Made by a program: the position numbers and the translations under genes. DNA of 64,000 bases from Cyclobacteriaceae bacterium. Lineage in GTDB: Bacteria; Bacteroidota; Bacteroidia; Cytophagales; Cyclobacteriaceae. This document shows positions 46,220 to 55,507 of the stretch, piece by piece (position 1 is the first letter of the stretch; every line of letters begins with the position of its first letter). The stretch lies in contig JAGQYM010000006.1 in assembly GCA_020436085.1 (NCBI GenBank), positions 1 through 64,000 of the forward strand, written 5' to 3'. The notes below the pieces were generated by a model. That model saw only the letters and a program-made list of their open reading frames with translations. It had not been told where the DNA came from and did no database searches.

Positions 46220-47133
46220 AAGGCAGGGTAATACGGTCAACCGGACTGTGGTACAATGTGCTAGGTGAGGACCAAAAGGTATATACTTGTAGAGCACGTG
46301 GCAAGTTTCGATTGGATGAAATCAAAGAAACCAATCCCATCGCGGTAGGTGACAATGTGATTTTTGATCACGATCAAAAAGAAGGACACATTACCGAGAT
46401 TCTTCCAAGAGAAAATATTATTGAGCGGCAGTCTGTAAAAAAAACGGGGCACAGTCATGTGCTGGCTGCCAATGTTGACCAAGTGATGCTCATTGCGAGT
46501 CTCAAGCAACCGCGCACATCGGTGGGATTCATTGATCGGTTCATGGCGTCTGCCGAATCCTTTCGAATACCCCAGATACTCGTCTTTAATAAGACGGACA
46601 TTTTGCGAGAAAAGGATCTTGACCTCCAATCAAAACTGGTCGACCTCTACAATTCCCTGGGAATAAAGACAATTTCAATGTCTGCGATTGAAACAGATGA
46701 ACTGAGTAGCATTCATGAACTGATAAAAAATAAAACAACATTGGTTGCCGGCCACTCTGGTGTTGGTAAGAGTACAATTCTTAATAAGCTATCAGACAAA
46801 ATAAGTCAGTCTGTGAATGAGATTTCGGGTTTCTCACAAAAGGGAACACACACTACAACTTTTGCAGAAATGTTCCAGCTTGATGAAAAGACTTTTATCA
46901 TCGATACCCCGGGGGTCAAGGAATGGGGATTGATGGATATGACCGAACAAGAGATATCAGATTACTTTCCGGAGATGAGGGAACGAAGGCTCAATTGTAA
47001 ATTCGGTTCAAGATGCATACATATCACTGAACCCGGTTGTGCAGTACTGGAAGCACTACAGAACAATGAAATTGCACTAAGCCGGTATGAAAGCTATGTA
47101 AGTATGGTGGCAGGTGAGGATAATAGGAAGTAG
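46216..47133 (+). CDS. rsgA: Small ribosomal subunit biogenesis GTPase RsgA
   Basis: The 305-residue protein is a circularly permuted GTPase: G4 (VFNKTD) precedes G1 (GHSGVGKSTILN) and G3 (DTPGVKEWG). An OB-fold starts the protein and a zinc knuckle ends it (CKFGSRCIHITEPGC). It checks 30S maturation and uses the ribosome to stimulate hydrolysis. It overlaps waaA by 4 bp (ATGA). Confidence 0.96.
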   Translation: MKGRVIRSTGLWYNVLGEDQKVYTCRARGKFRLDEIKETNPIAVGDNVIFDHDQKEGHITEILPRENIIERQSVKKTGHSHVLAANVDQVMLIASLKQPRTSVGFIDRFMASAESFRIPQILVFNKTDILREKDLDLQSKLVDLYNSLGIKTISMSAIETDELSSIHELIKNKTTLVAGHSGVGKSTILNKLSDKISQSVNEISGFSQKGTHTTTFAEMFQLDEKTFIIDTPGVKEWGLMDMTEQEISDYFPEMRERRLNCKFGSRCIHITEPGCAVLEALQNNEIALSRYESYVSMVAGEDNRK

Positions 47134-47135
47134 AT

Positions 47136-47978
47136 TTATCGCAGCAATTTCAGATATCTAATTGCCAATGCAATCTCCAACAACCTGATACAAACTCTGA
47201 TCTCATACCAGACACGACCTCGCCAGGCCCTGTGCTCTTCTTCCGTTCGATTGAGTTCTTTGATTTTTTGGCACACGAGCAAGGTAGATTGAAGCTGTCT
47301 TGAGCCTCGCTTGAACTGGTCGTTTCCCATCGATCTTTTTAGTACTCGCCTCTTAATCAATGGCTCAGCTATGTAAGCGTACTTTACAATTCTTGAGGAT
47401 CGAACCCAAAAGTCAAAGTCCTCATACGCAAGCGACTCATCATACCCACCCAATTGCTCAAGCACCTCACTTCTTATCATCATTGAAGGGCTACAGATAA
47501 AATAACGACTTACTATGTCCAGATAAATATCTCCATCCGGTATCGTATTATGCGGAAATCGATCTGAGTGCAAACCAATTTTTTCACCGGACTCGTCAAT
47601 TAAAATCGCATCAGAAAATTGAACGCCATATTCATCTCCGAACGACATTAATTTTTTAACCCCCTCCTCTATTCTATTTGGCAGCAACACATCATCAGCC
47701 GAAAAATCAATCACAAAATCTCCTTTTGCTTTTTCGAAACCAATATTGAAAGACCTACAATTACCCAGGTTATCTTGATTCTTAAGGAATTGAATATGTG
47801 GTTGACGGTCTACTAAATTTTCTATTACGCTCTTACTCCCATCCATACTTGCATCATCCACCACAATCAATTCAACATTGGGATACGTTTGTGCTAAAAC
47901 TGATTCAATAGCTTGCTCGACAAACTTTTCGTGATTGTAACACAGGCAAATAACCGATACCAATGGGTGATCTGTCAC
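47136..47978 (-). CDS. Glycosyltransferase family 2
   Basis: The 280-residue protein has the GT-A start VSVICLCYNHEKFVEQAIESVL, nucleotide-binding VDDASMDGS, and the DXD-like SADDVLLP. It should transfer a sugar from a nucleotide donor. The acceptor is unknown. It overlaps the preceding FemAB/GNAT-like gene by 4 bp; together they may modify a surface glycan, but the evidence is only proximity. It converges on rsgA with a 2-bp gap. Confidence 0.9.
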   Translation of the reverse strand: MTDHPLVSVICLCYNHEKFVEQAIESVLAQTYPNVELIVVDDASMDGSKSVIENLVDRQPHIQFLKNQDNLGNCRSFNIGFEKAKGDFVIDFSADDVLLPNRIEEGVKKLMSFGDEYGVQFSDAILIDESGEKIGLHSDRFPHNTIPDGDIYLDIVSRYFICSPSMMIRSEVLEQLGGYDESLAYEDFDFWVRSSRIVKYAYIAEPLIKRRVLKRSMGNDQFKRGSRQLQSTLLVCQKIKELNRTEEEHRAWRGRVWYEIRVCIRLLEIALAIRYLKLLR

Positions 47979-48946
47979 TTCAACTTCTTTTGAAAAGTTA
48001 ACTTCATCGAAGGTGATGCGCCTAACCGCAACTTGAAATCGATTAAAGGAAAATTAGGAACTCCGCCAAGCGCAGATGTACCGAGATCAATCAACTTAAA
48101 TTTGTGGCCGTAAGCCCAATAATAAAGATTTGAAATAAGGAAGACTACTGGACTAAGATGATCTGATGACCTCGCGTGTGCGGAATAGAAATTATAAACA
48201 ACGTCCTGACTTACCCTAATTGAAATAGAAGCGGCTACCAGTCCTTTCCTTTCATAAACACCAAACAAGTAAAATTCGCTAGGAAATTTTATTACTACCT
48301 TCTTCAACTGACTCTTGGTCATACTCAAGGATTGGCCGCGCTTTTCCCTGCAAGCCAAAATGAAATCATAAACCTCATTAAATTTGTCAACTGAAAGAGT
48401 CTTGAATGACAAACCGGCTTTCCTCGCCTGCTTTAACTTTCTACGCTCCCACTGATCCATTTTTAGTTCAAGACTGTCGTCATCAACGTGGATACAGGCA
48501 CCTAGTTCGGCATTGTCAATGCGGTATTGGTGATTAAACAACAATACTGTCACTAGATTGTGTAGCCTCGAGTGATAAGCTTCGGGATAGTTTTTGATTC
48601 GAATTTGCTTTGCTCCATGCCTGTTCAATCGTAGTTCAACGAAGCCTATGAATTCATACAAGTACTCTGTACTTACTGACTCTGATAGTTCGAAGGAACC
48701 AAAAGGAGCACTTGTCGGACTCGAAGCAATGCCACCCTCCAGGCAGAAAAATATTGAGGCAAGAATTTCTTTCTTATCCGTACGAATCAAATGAAATTCA
48801 ATCCACCCTTGTTTTGCCTGAAGAGAACGATGAGCTTGTGTATTAAATAGTGATAGGTGATACTCAGTTGCATAGTTAGATGAAACTTTGCCCTCTACAA
48901 ACTCGATGTTCTTCCACTCCGTTGCAAGCCGAAATTTCTTCCCCAC
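47975..48946 (-). CDS. FemAB/GNAT-like acyltransferase
   Basis: The 323-residue protein resembles the GNAT-type 'Acetyltransf_6'/FemAB-like proteins: two copies of an acyltransferase-like fold, with the second half containing DQWERRKLKQARKAGL, FYLFGVYERKGLVAASISIRV and VFLISNLYYWAYGHKFKLIDLGTS (in parts). Members often act in peptidoglycan or surface glycan aminoacylation. Substrate is not predictable. It overlaps the GT2 gene and follows the DUF4442 gene by 12 bp. Confidence 0.68.
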   Translation of the reverse strand: MGKKFRLATEWKNIEFVEGKVSSNYATEYHLSLFNTQAHRSLQAKQGWIEFHLIRTDKKEILASIFFCLEGGIASSPTSAPFGSFELSESVSTEYLYEFIGFVELRLNRHGAKQIRIKNYPEAYHSRLHNLVTVLLFNHQYRIDNAELGACIHVDDDSLELKMDQWERRKLKQARKAGLSFKTLSVDKFNEVYDFILACREKRGQSLSMTKSQLKKVVIKFPSEFYLFGVYERKGLVAASISIRVSQDVVYNFYSAHARSSDHLSPVVFLISNLYYWAYGHKFKLIDLGTSALGGVPNFPLIDFKLRLGASPSMKLTFQKKLK

Positions 48947-48958
48947 AACTGTAGTCTG

Positions 48959-49474
48959 TTAAGCAGCGACTTTTGTCTTCACCTTATTCCAGTCCTTGAT
49001 CTGCCAATGCACATAACCTGTAGTAAGGTGGTTGTTTTTCTCATCAAAAATTTTCACTTCACAAACTACTACCACGGCTTCCGAATCTGTAAGCCGGGAA
49101 TAAACCTGATCCTGTAGCCATGAATCACTGATTTCAAATTTTGCGTAGGCATCCATCTTTCCCTGGTAGTGATAATTCATTTCGAGTTTCTGCATAATCA
49201 ATCTGTACTTTTTACTGTCGAGTTTTGTGACGAGCAAAAAACCGGTAGTGAATTCAGACAAAGTAGCAAGCGCGCACGCATGCAATCCTCTTATGTGATT
49301 CCAGTTGCCTCGCTTAAACGGAATCTTTGTTGTGAGTGCAAAATCTCTTATCTCCACTACTTCAAAACCATGTGGCTTATTAAATGGAATCATTCTATCC
49401 AAGGAGAAATTGAGAAGCCACAGGTAAAAGGATGACTTTTTTGCTTTTTCAAGTATCTTGGCGGGCTCAAACAT
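48959..49474 (-). CDS. DUF4442 family protein (hot-dog thioesterase-like)
   Basis: The 171-residue protein fits DUF4442: the N-terminal MFEPAKILEKAKKSSF, then NHIRGLHACALATLSEFTTGFLL, matching the helix and substrate region of hot-dog-fold proteins. Such proteins bind or hydrolyse acyl thioesters; this one's activity is unknown. I chose ATG 49474; an in-frame TTG sixteen codons upstream would add a poorly matching stretch. It is divergent from the next saccharopine dehydrogenase homologue. Confidence 0.82.
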   Translation of the reverse strand: MFEPAKILEKAKKSSFYLWLLNFSLDRMIPFNKPHGFEVVEIRDFALTTKIPFKRGNWNHIRGLHACALATLSEFTTGFLLVTKLDSKKYRLIMQKLEMNYHYQGKMDAYAKFEISDSWLQDQVYSRLTDSEAVVVVCEVKIFDEKNNHLTTGYVHWQIKDWNKVKTKVAA

Positions 49475-49543
49475 GTTGCAACTATTTGCTATGAAATTAG
49501 GAATTGCAACAATAGTGAACAAAAGTATAAACGATCCCTACAA

Positions 49544-50671
49544 ATGAAGAAGAAAATTATTGTTCTCGGTGCCGGTTTGGTTGGAAAAGCGATGGCATTG
49601 GACCTGGCAAAAGATTTTGACGTAACGTCAGTTGATATAAATGACCAAGCTCTGGCTTCACTCTCAGCCAGTGGAGTAAAAACTCAAAAACTTGATTTTT
49701 CGAACCTCGATATTTTAAAAAGTACTATAACAGATTTTGACTTGGTTGTTGGGGCGGTTCCAGGATTCATGGGCTTTCAGACAGCGAAAGCCGTGATAGA
49801 ATCTGGTAAAAATATGGTCGACATTTCCTTTTTTCCAGAAGATCCTTTTTTGTTGGATGATCTGGCCAAGAAGAATAACGTCACTATCGTGACTGACTGC
49901 GGTGTGGCGCCTGGAATGGGTAATATCATTTTGGGATATCACAACAAGCGTATGCAAATCGATACATACGAATGTCTTGTTGGTGGATTACCTGTAGTGC
50001 GCGAATGGCCTTATGAATACAAAGCTGTATTCTCCCCCATCGATGTGATTGAAGAATACATTCGTCCGGCACGCTACGTGCAAAACGGAGCAATCGTGAC
50101 CAAAGAAGCACTATCCGATCCTGAACTAATTCATTTCGATGGAGTCGGAACTCTTGAGTCGTGGAATTCTGACGGGCTGAGGTCGCTGATCAAGACGATG
50201 CCAAACATTCCAAACATGATTGAGAAGACACTTAGATATCCTGGTTGCATTGAATACCTGCGGGTACTACGAGACACCGGATTCTTTTCATACGATGAAG
50301 TAGAGGTTAAGGGTGCGAAGGTCAGGCCCGTGGACGTGACTGCCAAGCTGCTGTTTCCAAAATGGAAACTAAAACCAGGCGAAGAAGAATTTACGGTGAT
50401 GCGAATTGTCATCAACGGAAAGGAAGAAGGTAAGTCGAAGAAATATGAGTATTACCTCTATGACAAAACGGATAAGAATGGGATTCTATCGATGGCCAGA
50501 ACCACAGGATATACCTGCACGGGGGCCGTACATTTGGTGATTGACAATAAGTTCACGAGGAAGGGGATCAATCCACCCGAATTCCTTGGAGAGGAGGCTT
50601 CTCACTTTGAGTTCATGGTAAACTACCTTAAGGAAAGAGATGTGATTTATAGAGTCACCAACCCATCCTGA
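49544..50671 (+). CDS. Saccharopine dehydrogenase family protein, shorter type
   Basis: The 375-residue protein has a Rossmann start (IIVLGAGLVGKAMALDLAKDFDV), DCGVAPGMGNIILGYH, and the catalytic-domain segments GGLPVVREWPYEYKAVFSP (in parts), DGVGTLESWNSDGLRSL and GYTCTGAVHLV. It is distinct in length and sequence from the 450-residue homologue at 28.1 kb. Candidates are a lysine-6-dehydrogenase or another L-amino acid dehydrogenase. It stands divergent from the DUF4442 gene. Confidence 0.83.
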   Translation: MKKKIIVLGAGLVGKAMALDLAKDFDVTSVDINDQALASLSASGVKTQKLDFSNLDILKSTITDFDLVVGAVPGFMGFQTAKAVIESGKNMVDISFFPEDPFLLDDLAKKNNVTIVTDCGVAPGMGNIILGYHNKRMQIDTYECLVGGLPVVREWPYEYKAVFSPIDVIEEYIRPARYVQNGAIVTKEALSDPELIHFDGVGTLESWNSDGLRSLIKTMPNIPNMIEKTLRYPGCIEYLRVLRDTGFFSYDEVEVKGAKVRPVDVTAKLLFPKWKLKPGEEEFTVMRIVINGKEEGKSKKYEYYLYDKTDKNGILSMARTTGYTCTGAVHLVIDNKFTRKGINPPEFLGEEASHFEFMVNYLKERDVIYRVTNPS

Positions 50672-50739
50672 GCTAATCACCAATTATTATTATCTTCAAG
50701 GTTTTAGACTGAATCGATTTTGAACTCAATCGCTCGCGC

Positions 50740-52197
50740 ATGACTCCTGACAAGAAGAAACCTTCGCTTCTTCAAGCTCTCATTCCTATTGTGGTTCTTA
50801 TCGCCCTGCTCTCAACCAACGTAATCGTGCTTGGCACGGACGCAACGAATGGCGCTAATCAAATAGGGCTTCTGCTTGCTGCAGCTGTAGCTGGAATTGT
50901 TTCTGTCAGACTGGGGTACACCTGGGGCGACATTGAAAAGAGTATGCTCAAGAGTATCAACTCCGCGATGGGCGCGATGCTCATTTTGTTAATGATAGGT
51001 TCACTTTCAGGTACATGGTTACTTAGTGGAATTGTTCCGGCAATGATCTATTATGGATTAAAAATTCTCAACCCTACTATTTTTCTTTTTGCTGCGTGTA
51101 TTGCTTGTGCTGTTGTTTCGCTCGCAACCGGAAGTTCATGGACAACAGTAGCAACGATTGGAATTGCATTGCTTGGAATTGGAAAAGCGCTTGGTTTACA
51201 TGAAGGTGTGATCGCGGGCGCGATTGTGTCGGGTGCATATTTTGGAGATAAGATGTCCCCACTTTCTGATACCACTAACCTCGCTCCTGCCATGGCCGGC
51301 ACTGATTTGTTTACCCACATCAAATACATGGTAGTCACTACTGTTCCATCGATCGGTCTGACTCTCATCATTTTTTTGATTTGGGGATTTGTTCAGGATA
51401 CATCAGCAGTCACGACTAATACCGATTCAGTACTGCGAACCATCGAAAATTCGTTCAATCTAAATCCGCTGCTGTTCATCGTTCCGGCAGTCGTTGTTTA
51501 TCTGATTGTAAAAAAGATGCCAGCATTGCCAGCGCTTTTGATCGGCTCATTGCTAGGTGGAATTTTTGCAGTAATCTTTCAGCCTGATGTGGTGAACCAG
51601 ATATCAGGTATAGAAGGTAACTATCTGGAATCCTCTTTTACTGCGGTGATGCGCGCACTTACCACAACCATTAATGTGCAGACTGACAATCAAATGATCA
51701 CTGACTTGCTCACAGGGCGAGGGATGGCCGGCATGCTCAACACCATCTGGTTGATTCTTACTGCAATGATCTTTGGAGGTGTGATGGAATCATGTGGCTT
51801 ATTGCATCGGATTGCGGAAGAGATCATTCGATTTGCCCACAGCACTGGTTCACTTGTGGCGTCAACTGCAGCCACGTGTGTGTTCTTCAACGTTACTGCA
51901 TCTGATCAGTACATGGCAATTGCTGTACCCGGCAGAATGTTTGCGAACACGTACCGCGAGCGTGGCTACAAGCCAGAACTACTTAGCAGAACTTTGGAAG
52001 ACTCGGGAACGGTCACGTCCGTCTTGGTCCCGTGGAATACCTGCGGAGCCACTCAAGCAGGGGTATTAGGCGTGGCAACTATGGCGTATGCTCCTTACAC
52101 ATTTTTTTGCCTTATCAGTCCATTTATGACAGTTTTGCAGGCTTACCTTAATTACAAAATAAGACGCATCAACGATGTCAGCCCACAACAGGCATAG
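50740..52197 (+). CDS. nhaC: Na+/H+ antiporter NhaC
   Basis: The 485-residue membrane protein has about eleven to twelve segments and the NhaC hallmarks: ATGSSWTTVATIGIALLGIG, GAIVSGAYFGDKMSPLSDTTNLAPA and SVLVPWNTCGATQAGVLGV. It exchanges cytosolic Na+ for external H+. Its last 23 bp overlap the exonuclease gene in another frame. Confidence 0.93.
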   Translation: MTPDKKKPSLLQALIPIVVLIALLSTNVIVLGTDATNGANQIGLLLAAAVAGIVSVRLGYTWGDIEKSMLKSINSAMGAMLILLMIGSLSGTWLLSGIVPAMIYYGLKILNPTIFLFAACIACAVVSLATGSSWTTVATIGIALLGIGKALGLHEGVIAGAIVSGAYFGDKMSPLSDTTNLAPAMAGTDLFTHIKYMVVTTVPSIGLTLIIFLIWGFVQDTSAVTTNTDSVLRTIENSFNLNPLLFIVPAVVVYLIVKKMPALPALLIGSLLGGIFAVIFQPDVVNQISGIEGNYLESSFTAVMRALTTTINVQTDNQMITDLLTGRGMAGMLNTIWLILTAMIFGGVMESCGLLHRIAEEIIRFAHSTGSLVASTAATCVFFNVTASDQYMAIAVPGRMFANTYRERGYKPELLSRTLEDSGTVTSVLVPWNTCGATQAGVLGVATMAYAPYTFFCLISPFMTVLQAYLNYKIRRINDVSPQQA

Positions 52198-52774
52198 TGA
52201 GTTTGGTACAACTATTAGCAATGAAGAACTAAATGCCCTTCCGCTCTCCTCTTTCGAGGGAGATATCCAGTTGATTACCGACATCAAAAAACTTCGCAAC
52301 GCGGTTAGCGAACTAGGTGATCATGAAATCATTGGCTTCGACACGGAAACCAGACCGAGTTTCACAAAAGGACAACGATACAGCGTTTCTCTTTTGCAAA
52401 TGGCCATCCCCAAAAAAGTGTTTTTAATTCGCCTTAATCACACCGGTCTAACTGATGAACTTAGGTCTCTACTAGAAAATGACGAGATATTGAAGGCTGG
52501 CGTTGGCATACGCGATGACATCAAAGCTCTTCAGAAACTTAATAGTTTCAGTCCCGATGGATTTGTAGAGTTGGCTACTATTGCAAAGAATGCTGGTATC
52601 GAAGTCGAGAGCGTGAAAAAACTTGCGGGGCTTGTGTTGGGCTTTAGAATTTCAAAAAGCGCACAAACCAGCAACTGGGAAGCGACAAATTTTACAGATA
52701 AACAACTTAGTTACGCTGCCACCGATGCATGGGTTTGCCTTGAGTTGTATCGTCACTTGATGAGGTACGTTTAA
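52175..52774 (+). CDS. 3'-5' exonuclease, DEDDy type (RNase D-like)
   Basis: The 199-residue protein has the first exonuclease motif IIGFDTETRP (D56, E58), the second acidic segment in GVGIRDDIKAL and the third motif YAATDAWVCLELY, giving a full DEDDy set. It lacks HRDC domains, so it is a stand-alone nuclease related to RNase D/WRN exonuclease; RNA versus DNA substrate is unsettled. Its start lies inside nhaC by 23 bp. Confidence 0.88.
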   Translation: MSAHNRHSEFGTTISNEELNALPLSSFEGDIQLITDIKKLRNAVSELGDHEIIGFDTETRPSFTKGQRYSVSLLQMAIPKKVFLIRLNHTGLTDELRSLLENDEILKAGVGIRDDIKALQKLNSFSPDGFVELATIAKNAGIEVESVKKLAGLVLGFRISKSAQTSNWEATNFTDKQLSYAATDAWVCLELYRHLMRYV

Positions 52775-52790
52775 TTTCTTTCTCCGACTT

Positions 52791-53972
52791 ATGAAATCTC
52801 TTCCTCGCAACGTCTGGTTATTGGTTGCTGCTCAGTCACTAATGATGTCGGTGACGAGCCTCGTGGTTTTCGCAGGCGGGCTTATTGGAACACGATTAGC
52901 TCCTGTTGAAAAACTGGCTACACTGCCTGTTGCCTGCATGGTCATCGGCACTGCACTGTCAGTCGTTCCAGTTACGATGATGATGAAAAAATTGGGCAGG
53001 AGAAAATCATTCATTCTCATCCTTTGTTATTCTATCGTCAATGCATTTTTTGCATCATACACATTAACAATATCTTCATTTTCTCTTTTCTGCACGAGCA
53101 CCTTTCTGTTTGGAGTTACCAGTGCATGCGTTATGCAGTTTCGATTTGCAGCAATGGAAAGCGTAACACCAGAGCTAATTCCCAATGCAGCTTCAAGTGT
53201 TCTACTGGGTGGAATAGCCGCTGCATTCATCGGGCCGGAGGCCGCAGTGTTTGGCAAAGATTTATTACCAACAGAGTTTCTAGGGTCATTTCTAATGCTC
53301 GCAGGTCTGTTCGGGTTGGCATTAATGGTGTTACTGGCATTCAAAAACCCAACGATTGACATAGGCCAAACAAGCGAAGGCGCTAGGCCTATAAAAGTGA
53401 TTTCACAACAAATGATATTTTAGGTGGCCATTGTCGGTGCAGCAGTTGGCTATGCAGTCATGACATTTATTATGACTGCCACTCCTGTAAGTATGCATCA
53501 CATGGATGGTCACTCTCTCCAGCACACCAAGTGGGTCATCCAAAGTCACATCATAGCCATGTATCTGCCATCGCTCATTACCGCCTGGATTGTAAATCGA
53601 ATTGGCATCGCCAGAATGATGATCCTTGGTTTAGTGGCTTACCTGATTTGCATTGCGATCGCTTATTCAGGGCACGAATTGGGCAACTACTGGATTTCAC
53701 TGATCCTGCTTGGTGTTGGTTGGAATTTTTTATTCATTGGTGGTACGACTCTTCTTCCGCAAAGCTATCTACCATCGGAACGATTTAAGGTTCAAGCATT
53801 CAACGAATTCATTGTATTTGGCACCCAAGCCATTGCATCGCTATCAGCAGGTTGGATTGTTTATGCATTGGGTTGGGAGTTGATGCTCCTGGTAACGCTG
53901 CCCGTCATTCTAATTCAGGGCTTTGTAGTGTCAAGATGGATGGCAACGAAAAGTAAGCCTATCACAGCATAG
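52791..53972 (+). pseudogene. MFS transporter gene interrupted by an in-frame TAG
   Basis: Two frames in the same register are parted only by TAG at 53421-53423. The first 210 residues cover transmembrane helices 1-6 (with LGRRKSF between TM2 and TM3) and the second 182 cover helices 7-12 (AIVGAAVGYAVMT, MTATPVSMHHMDGH). Combined length (393 codons) is that of a complete MFS permease. The TAG sits between QQMIF and VAIVG, where homologues carry a hydrophobic residue; one base change from TTG (Leu) would explain it. A GTG directly follows, so a C-terminal half could be re-initiated, but half-transporters are unlikely to work. Substrate is unknown. Sequencing error is possible. Confidence 0.75.
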
Positions 53973-53990
53973 TGATTTGAGCTTTGAAGA

Positions 53991-54019
53991 AGAGTTTGTT
54001 ATTTACTATTTCAAACTCT
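53991..54019 (+). repeat. Inverted repeat before the M20 peptidase start
   Basis: AGAGTTTG (53991-53998) and CAAACTCT (54012-54019) are perfect complements around 13 bases, ending 4 bp before the M20 start codon. It could be an operator or leader hairpin that affects translation; there is no T-run. Confidence 0.35.
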
Positions 54020-54023
54020 ACTA

Positions 54024-55163
54024 ATGGCCGACTCTGGTTTTATTATTCAAACACTACAAGATCTTGTTAGGATCAATTCCGTAAACACGTTTCTTGAGTC
54101 TTCTGGCAAAGGTGAAAAGGACATTGGAACCTATATTCACAATTGCCTTCTAGGTCTCGGTTTTGACTCTGAAATTATCGACCTGGGTAAAAATCAAGTC
54201 AACGTTGTCGGTCGATGGCATGGAACTGGCAACGGGAAAACGCTTGCGATGAATGCTCACCTGGATACCGTGGGTGTAGCGGGAATGACCGAACCATTTG
54301 CAGCACGAATTGAGGGGAATAAGCTCTTCGGTCGTGGCGCGTATGACATGAAAGGAAGTATTGCGGCCATGCTTGGTGTAGCCAAACAATTTGCACTCGA
54401 TAAGCGGACTATCTCGGGAGACCTGGTTTTAACTTTTGTAGCTGATGAGGAATACGAGTCGGTTGGCACGCAAGAACTTCTAAAAAATTTTAAGGCTGAT
54501 GGCTGCATTGTCACAGAGCCTACCGATTTGAAAATATGTCTTGGGCACCGGGGTTTTGGTGTTTATGAGATAACAACTTTTGGAAAGGTTGCGCATGGCG
54601 GACTTCATCGCGAGGGTGTTGATGCCAACATGATGATGGGACGAGTGCTTAGTGCTCTAGATAAATTATCAATTGAGGTTTCAAAAACAAAAAACAATCC
54701 CCTATGCGGTGAAGCCTCACTTCATGTTCCGATTATCAAAGGTGGTCAGAGTCTTTTTATTTACGCTGGAGAATGCAAAATAAATGTCGAACGTAGAACG
54801 ATTCCTGGAGAATCAAAAAACGATATTCATGCAGAGCTTAAGGAACTGCTTGACCAACTTTCGAATGAAGATCCCAAGTTTAATGCGTCCCTGAAGAATT
54901 TAATTTGGAGAAATCCTTACGAAGTAAAGGAGGATGCTGCAATCGTTAAATCGCTGCAGCGACAAATGCCGAGTCCTGTCACCGACTTTATCGGTCATAC
55001 ATGGTGGGAAGACTCCGGCCTATTCGGTGAAGCCGGAATTGAAACGGTAATTATCGGCCCGCGCGGTGGTGGCATTCATCAATCAATAGAATGGGTAGAG
55101 CTCGATTCTGTAATTGATCTTTCACAGATACTTTACAATACCACTTTAGATTTTTGCAAATGA
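54024..55163 (+). CDS. M20-family metallopeptidase (ArgE/DapE/ACY1 type)
   Basis: The 379-residue protein has the metal site H79-x-D81 (MNAHLDTVG), bridging D108 (GAYDMKG), catalytic E142 and metal E143 (VADEEYES), a dimerisation domain insert (GFGVYEITTFGKVAHGG) and a C-terminal His in GGGIHQS. These remove an acyl group or amino acid from an N-acylated substrate; ArgE-, DapE- and general aminoacylase-like functions are all possible. No arg or dap genes are adjacent. It shares ATGA with the YjbR gene. Confidence 0.88.
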   Translation: MADSGFIIQTLQDLVRINSVNTFLESSGKGEKDIGTYIHNCLLGLGFDSEIIDLGKNQVNVVGRWHGTGNGKTLAMNAHLDTVGVAGMTEPFAARIEGNKLFGRGAYDMKGSIAAMLGVAKQFALDKRTISGDLVLTFVADEEYESVGTQELLKNFKADGCIVTEPTDLKICLGHRGFGVYEITTFGKVAHGGLHREGVDANMMMGRVLSALDKLSIEVSKTKNNPLCGEASLHVPIIKGGQSLFIYAGECKINVERRTIPGESKNDIHAELKELLDQLSNEDPKFNASLKNLIWRNPYEVKEDAAIVKSLQRQMPSPVTDFIGHTWWEDSGLFGEAGIETVIIGPRGGGIHQSIEWVELDSVIDLSQILYNTTLDFCK

Positions 55164-55504
55164 TCTCAACGGCTGCATTTAGAAAACTTGCTCTATCTTT
55201 TCATGATGTGGTCGAACAACCTCACTTCGAAAAGACATCATTTCGAATCAATAAAAAAATATTCGCTACCCTTGATATCGTAAAGAAAAAAGGAGTTGTG
55301 AAAATTAGCAAAGATGATCAATCACTATTTTGCGAACATCACCCAGATATTATCTACCCTGCAAATGGTGCTTGGGGAAAACAAGGATGGACAATAATTG
55401 ATCTCGCCAAAGCAAAAATTAAAATTATAAAAACATTATTGGCTATCTCCTATGAAATGGTCTCCATAAAAAAATCATCCAAATCAAAACCTAAAAAGAT
55501 ATAA
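55160..55504 (+). CDS. MmcQ/YjbR family protein
   Basis: The 114-residue protein fits the MmcQ/YjbR family: AAFRKLALSFHDVVEQPHFEKTSFRINKKIFAT (in parts) and the later HHPDIIYPANGAWGKQGWTIIDL. These small cytosolic proteins with a CyaY-like fold are thought to bind DNA, but the role is unproven. ATG 55160 overlaps the M20 stop by 4 bp, so the two are translationally coupled. Confidence 0.88.
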   Translation: MISTAAFRKLALSFHDVVEQPHFEKTSFRINKKIFATLDIVKKKGVVKISKDDQSLFCEHHPDIIYPANGAWGKQGWTIIDLAKAKIKIIKTLLAISYEMVSIKKSSKSKPKKI

Positions 55505-55507
55505 ATT

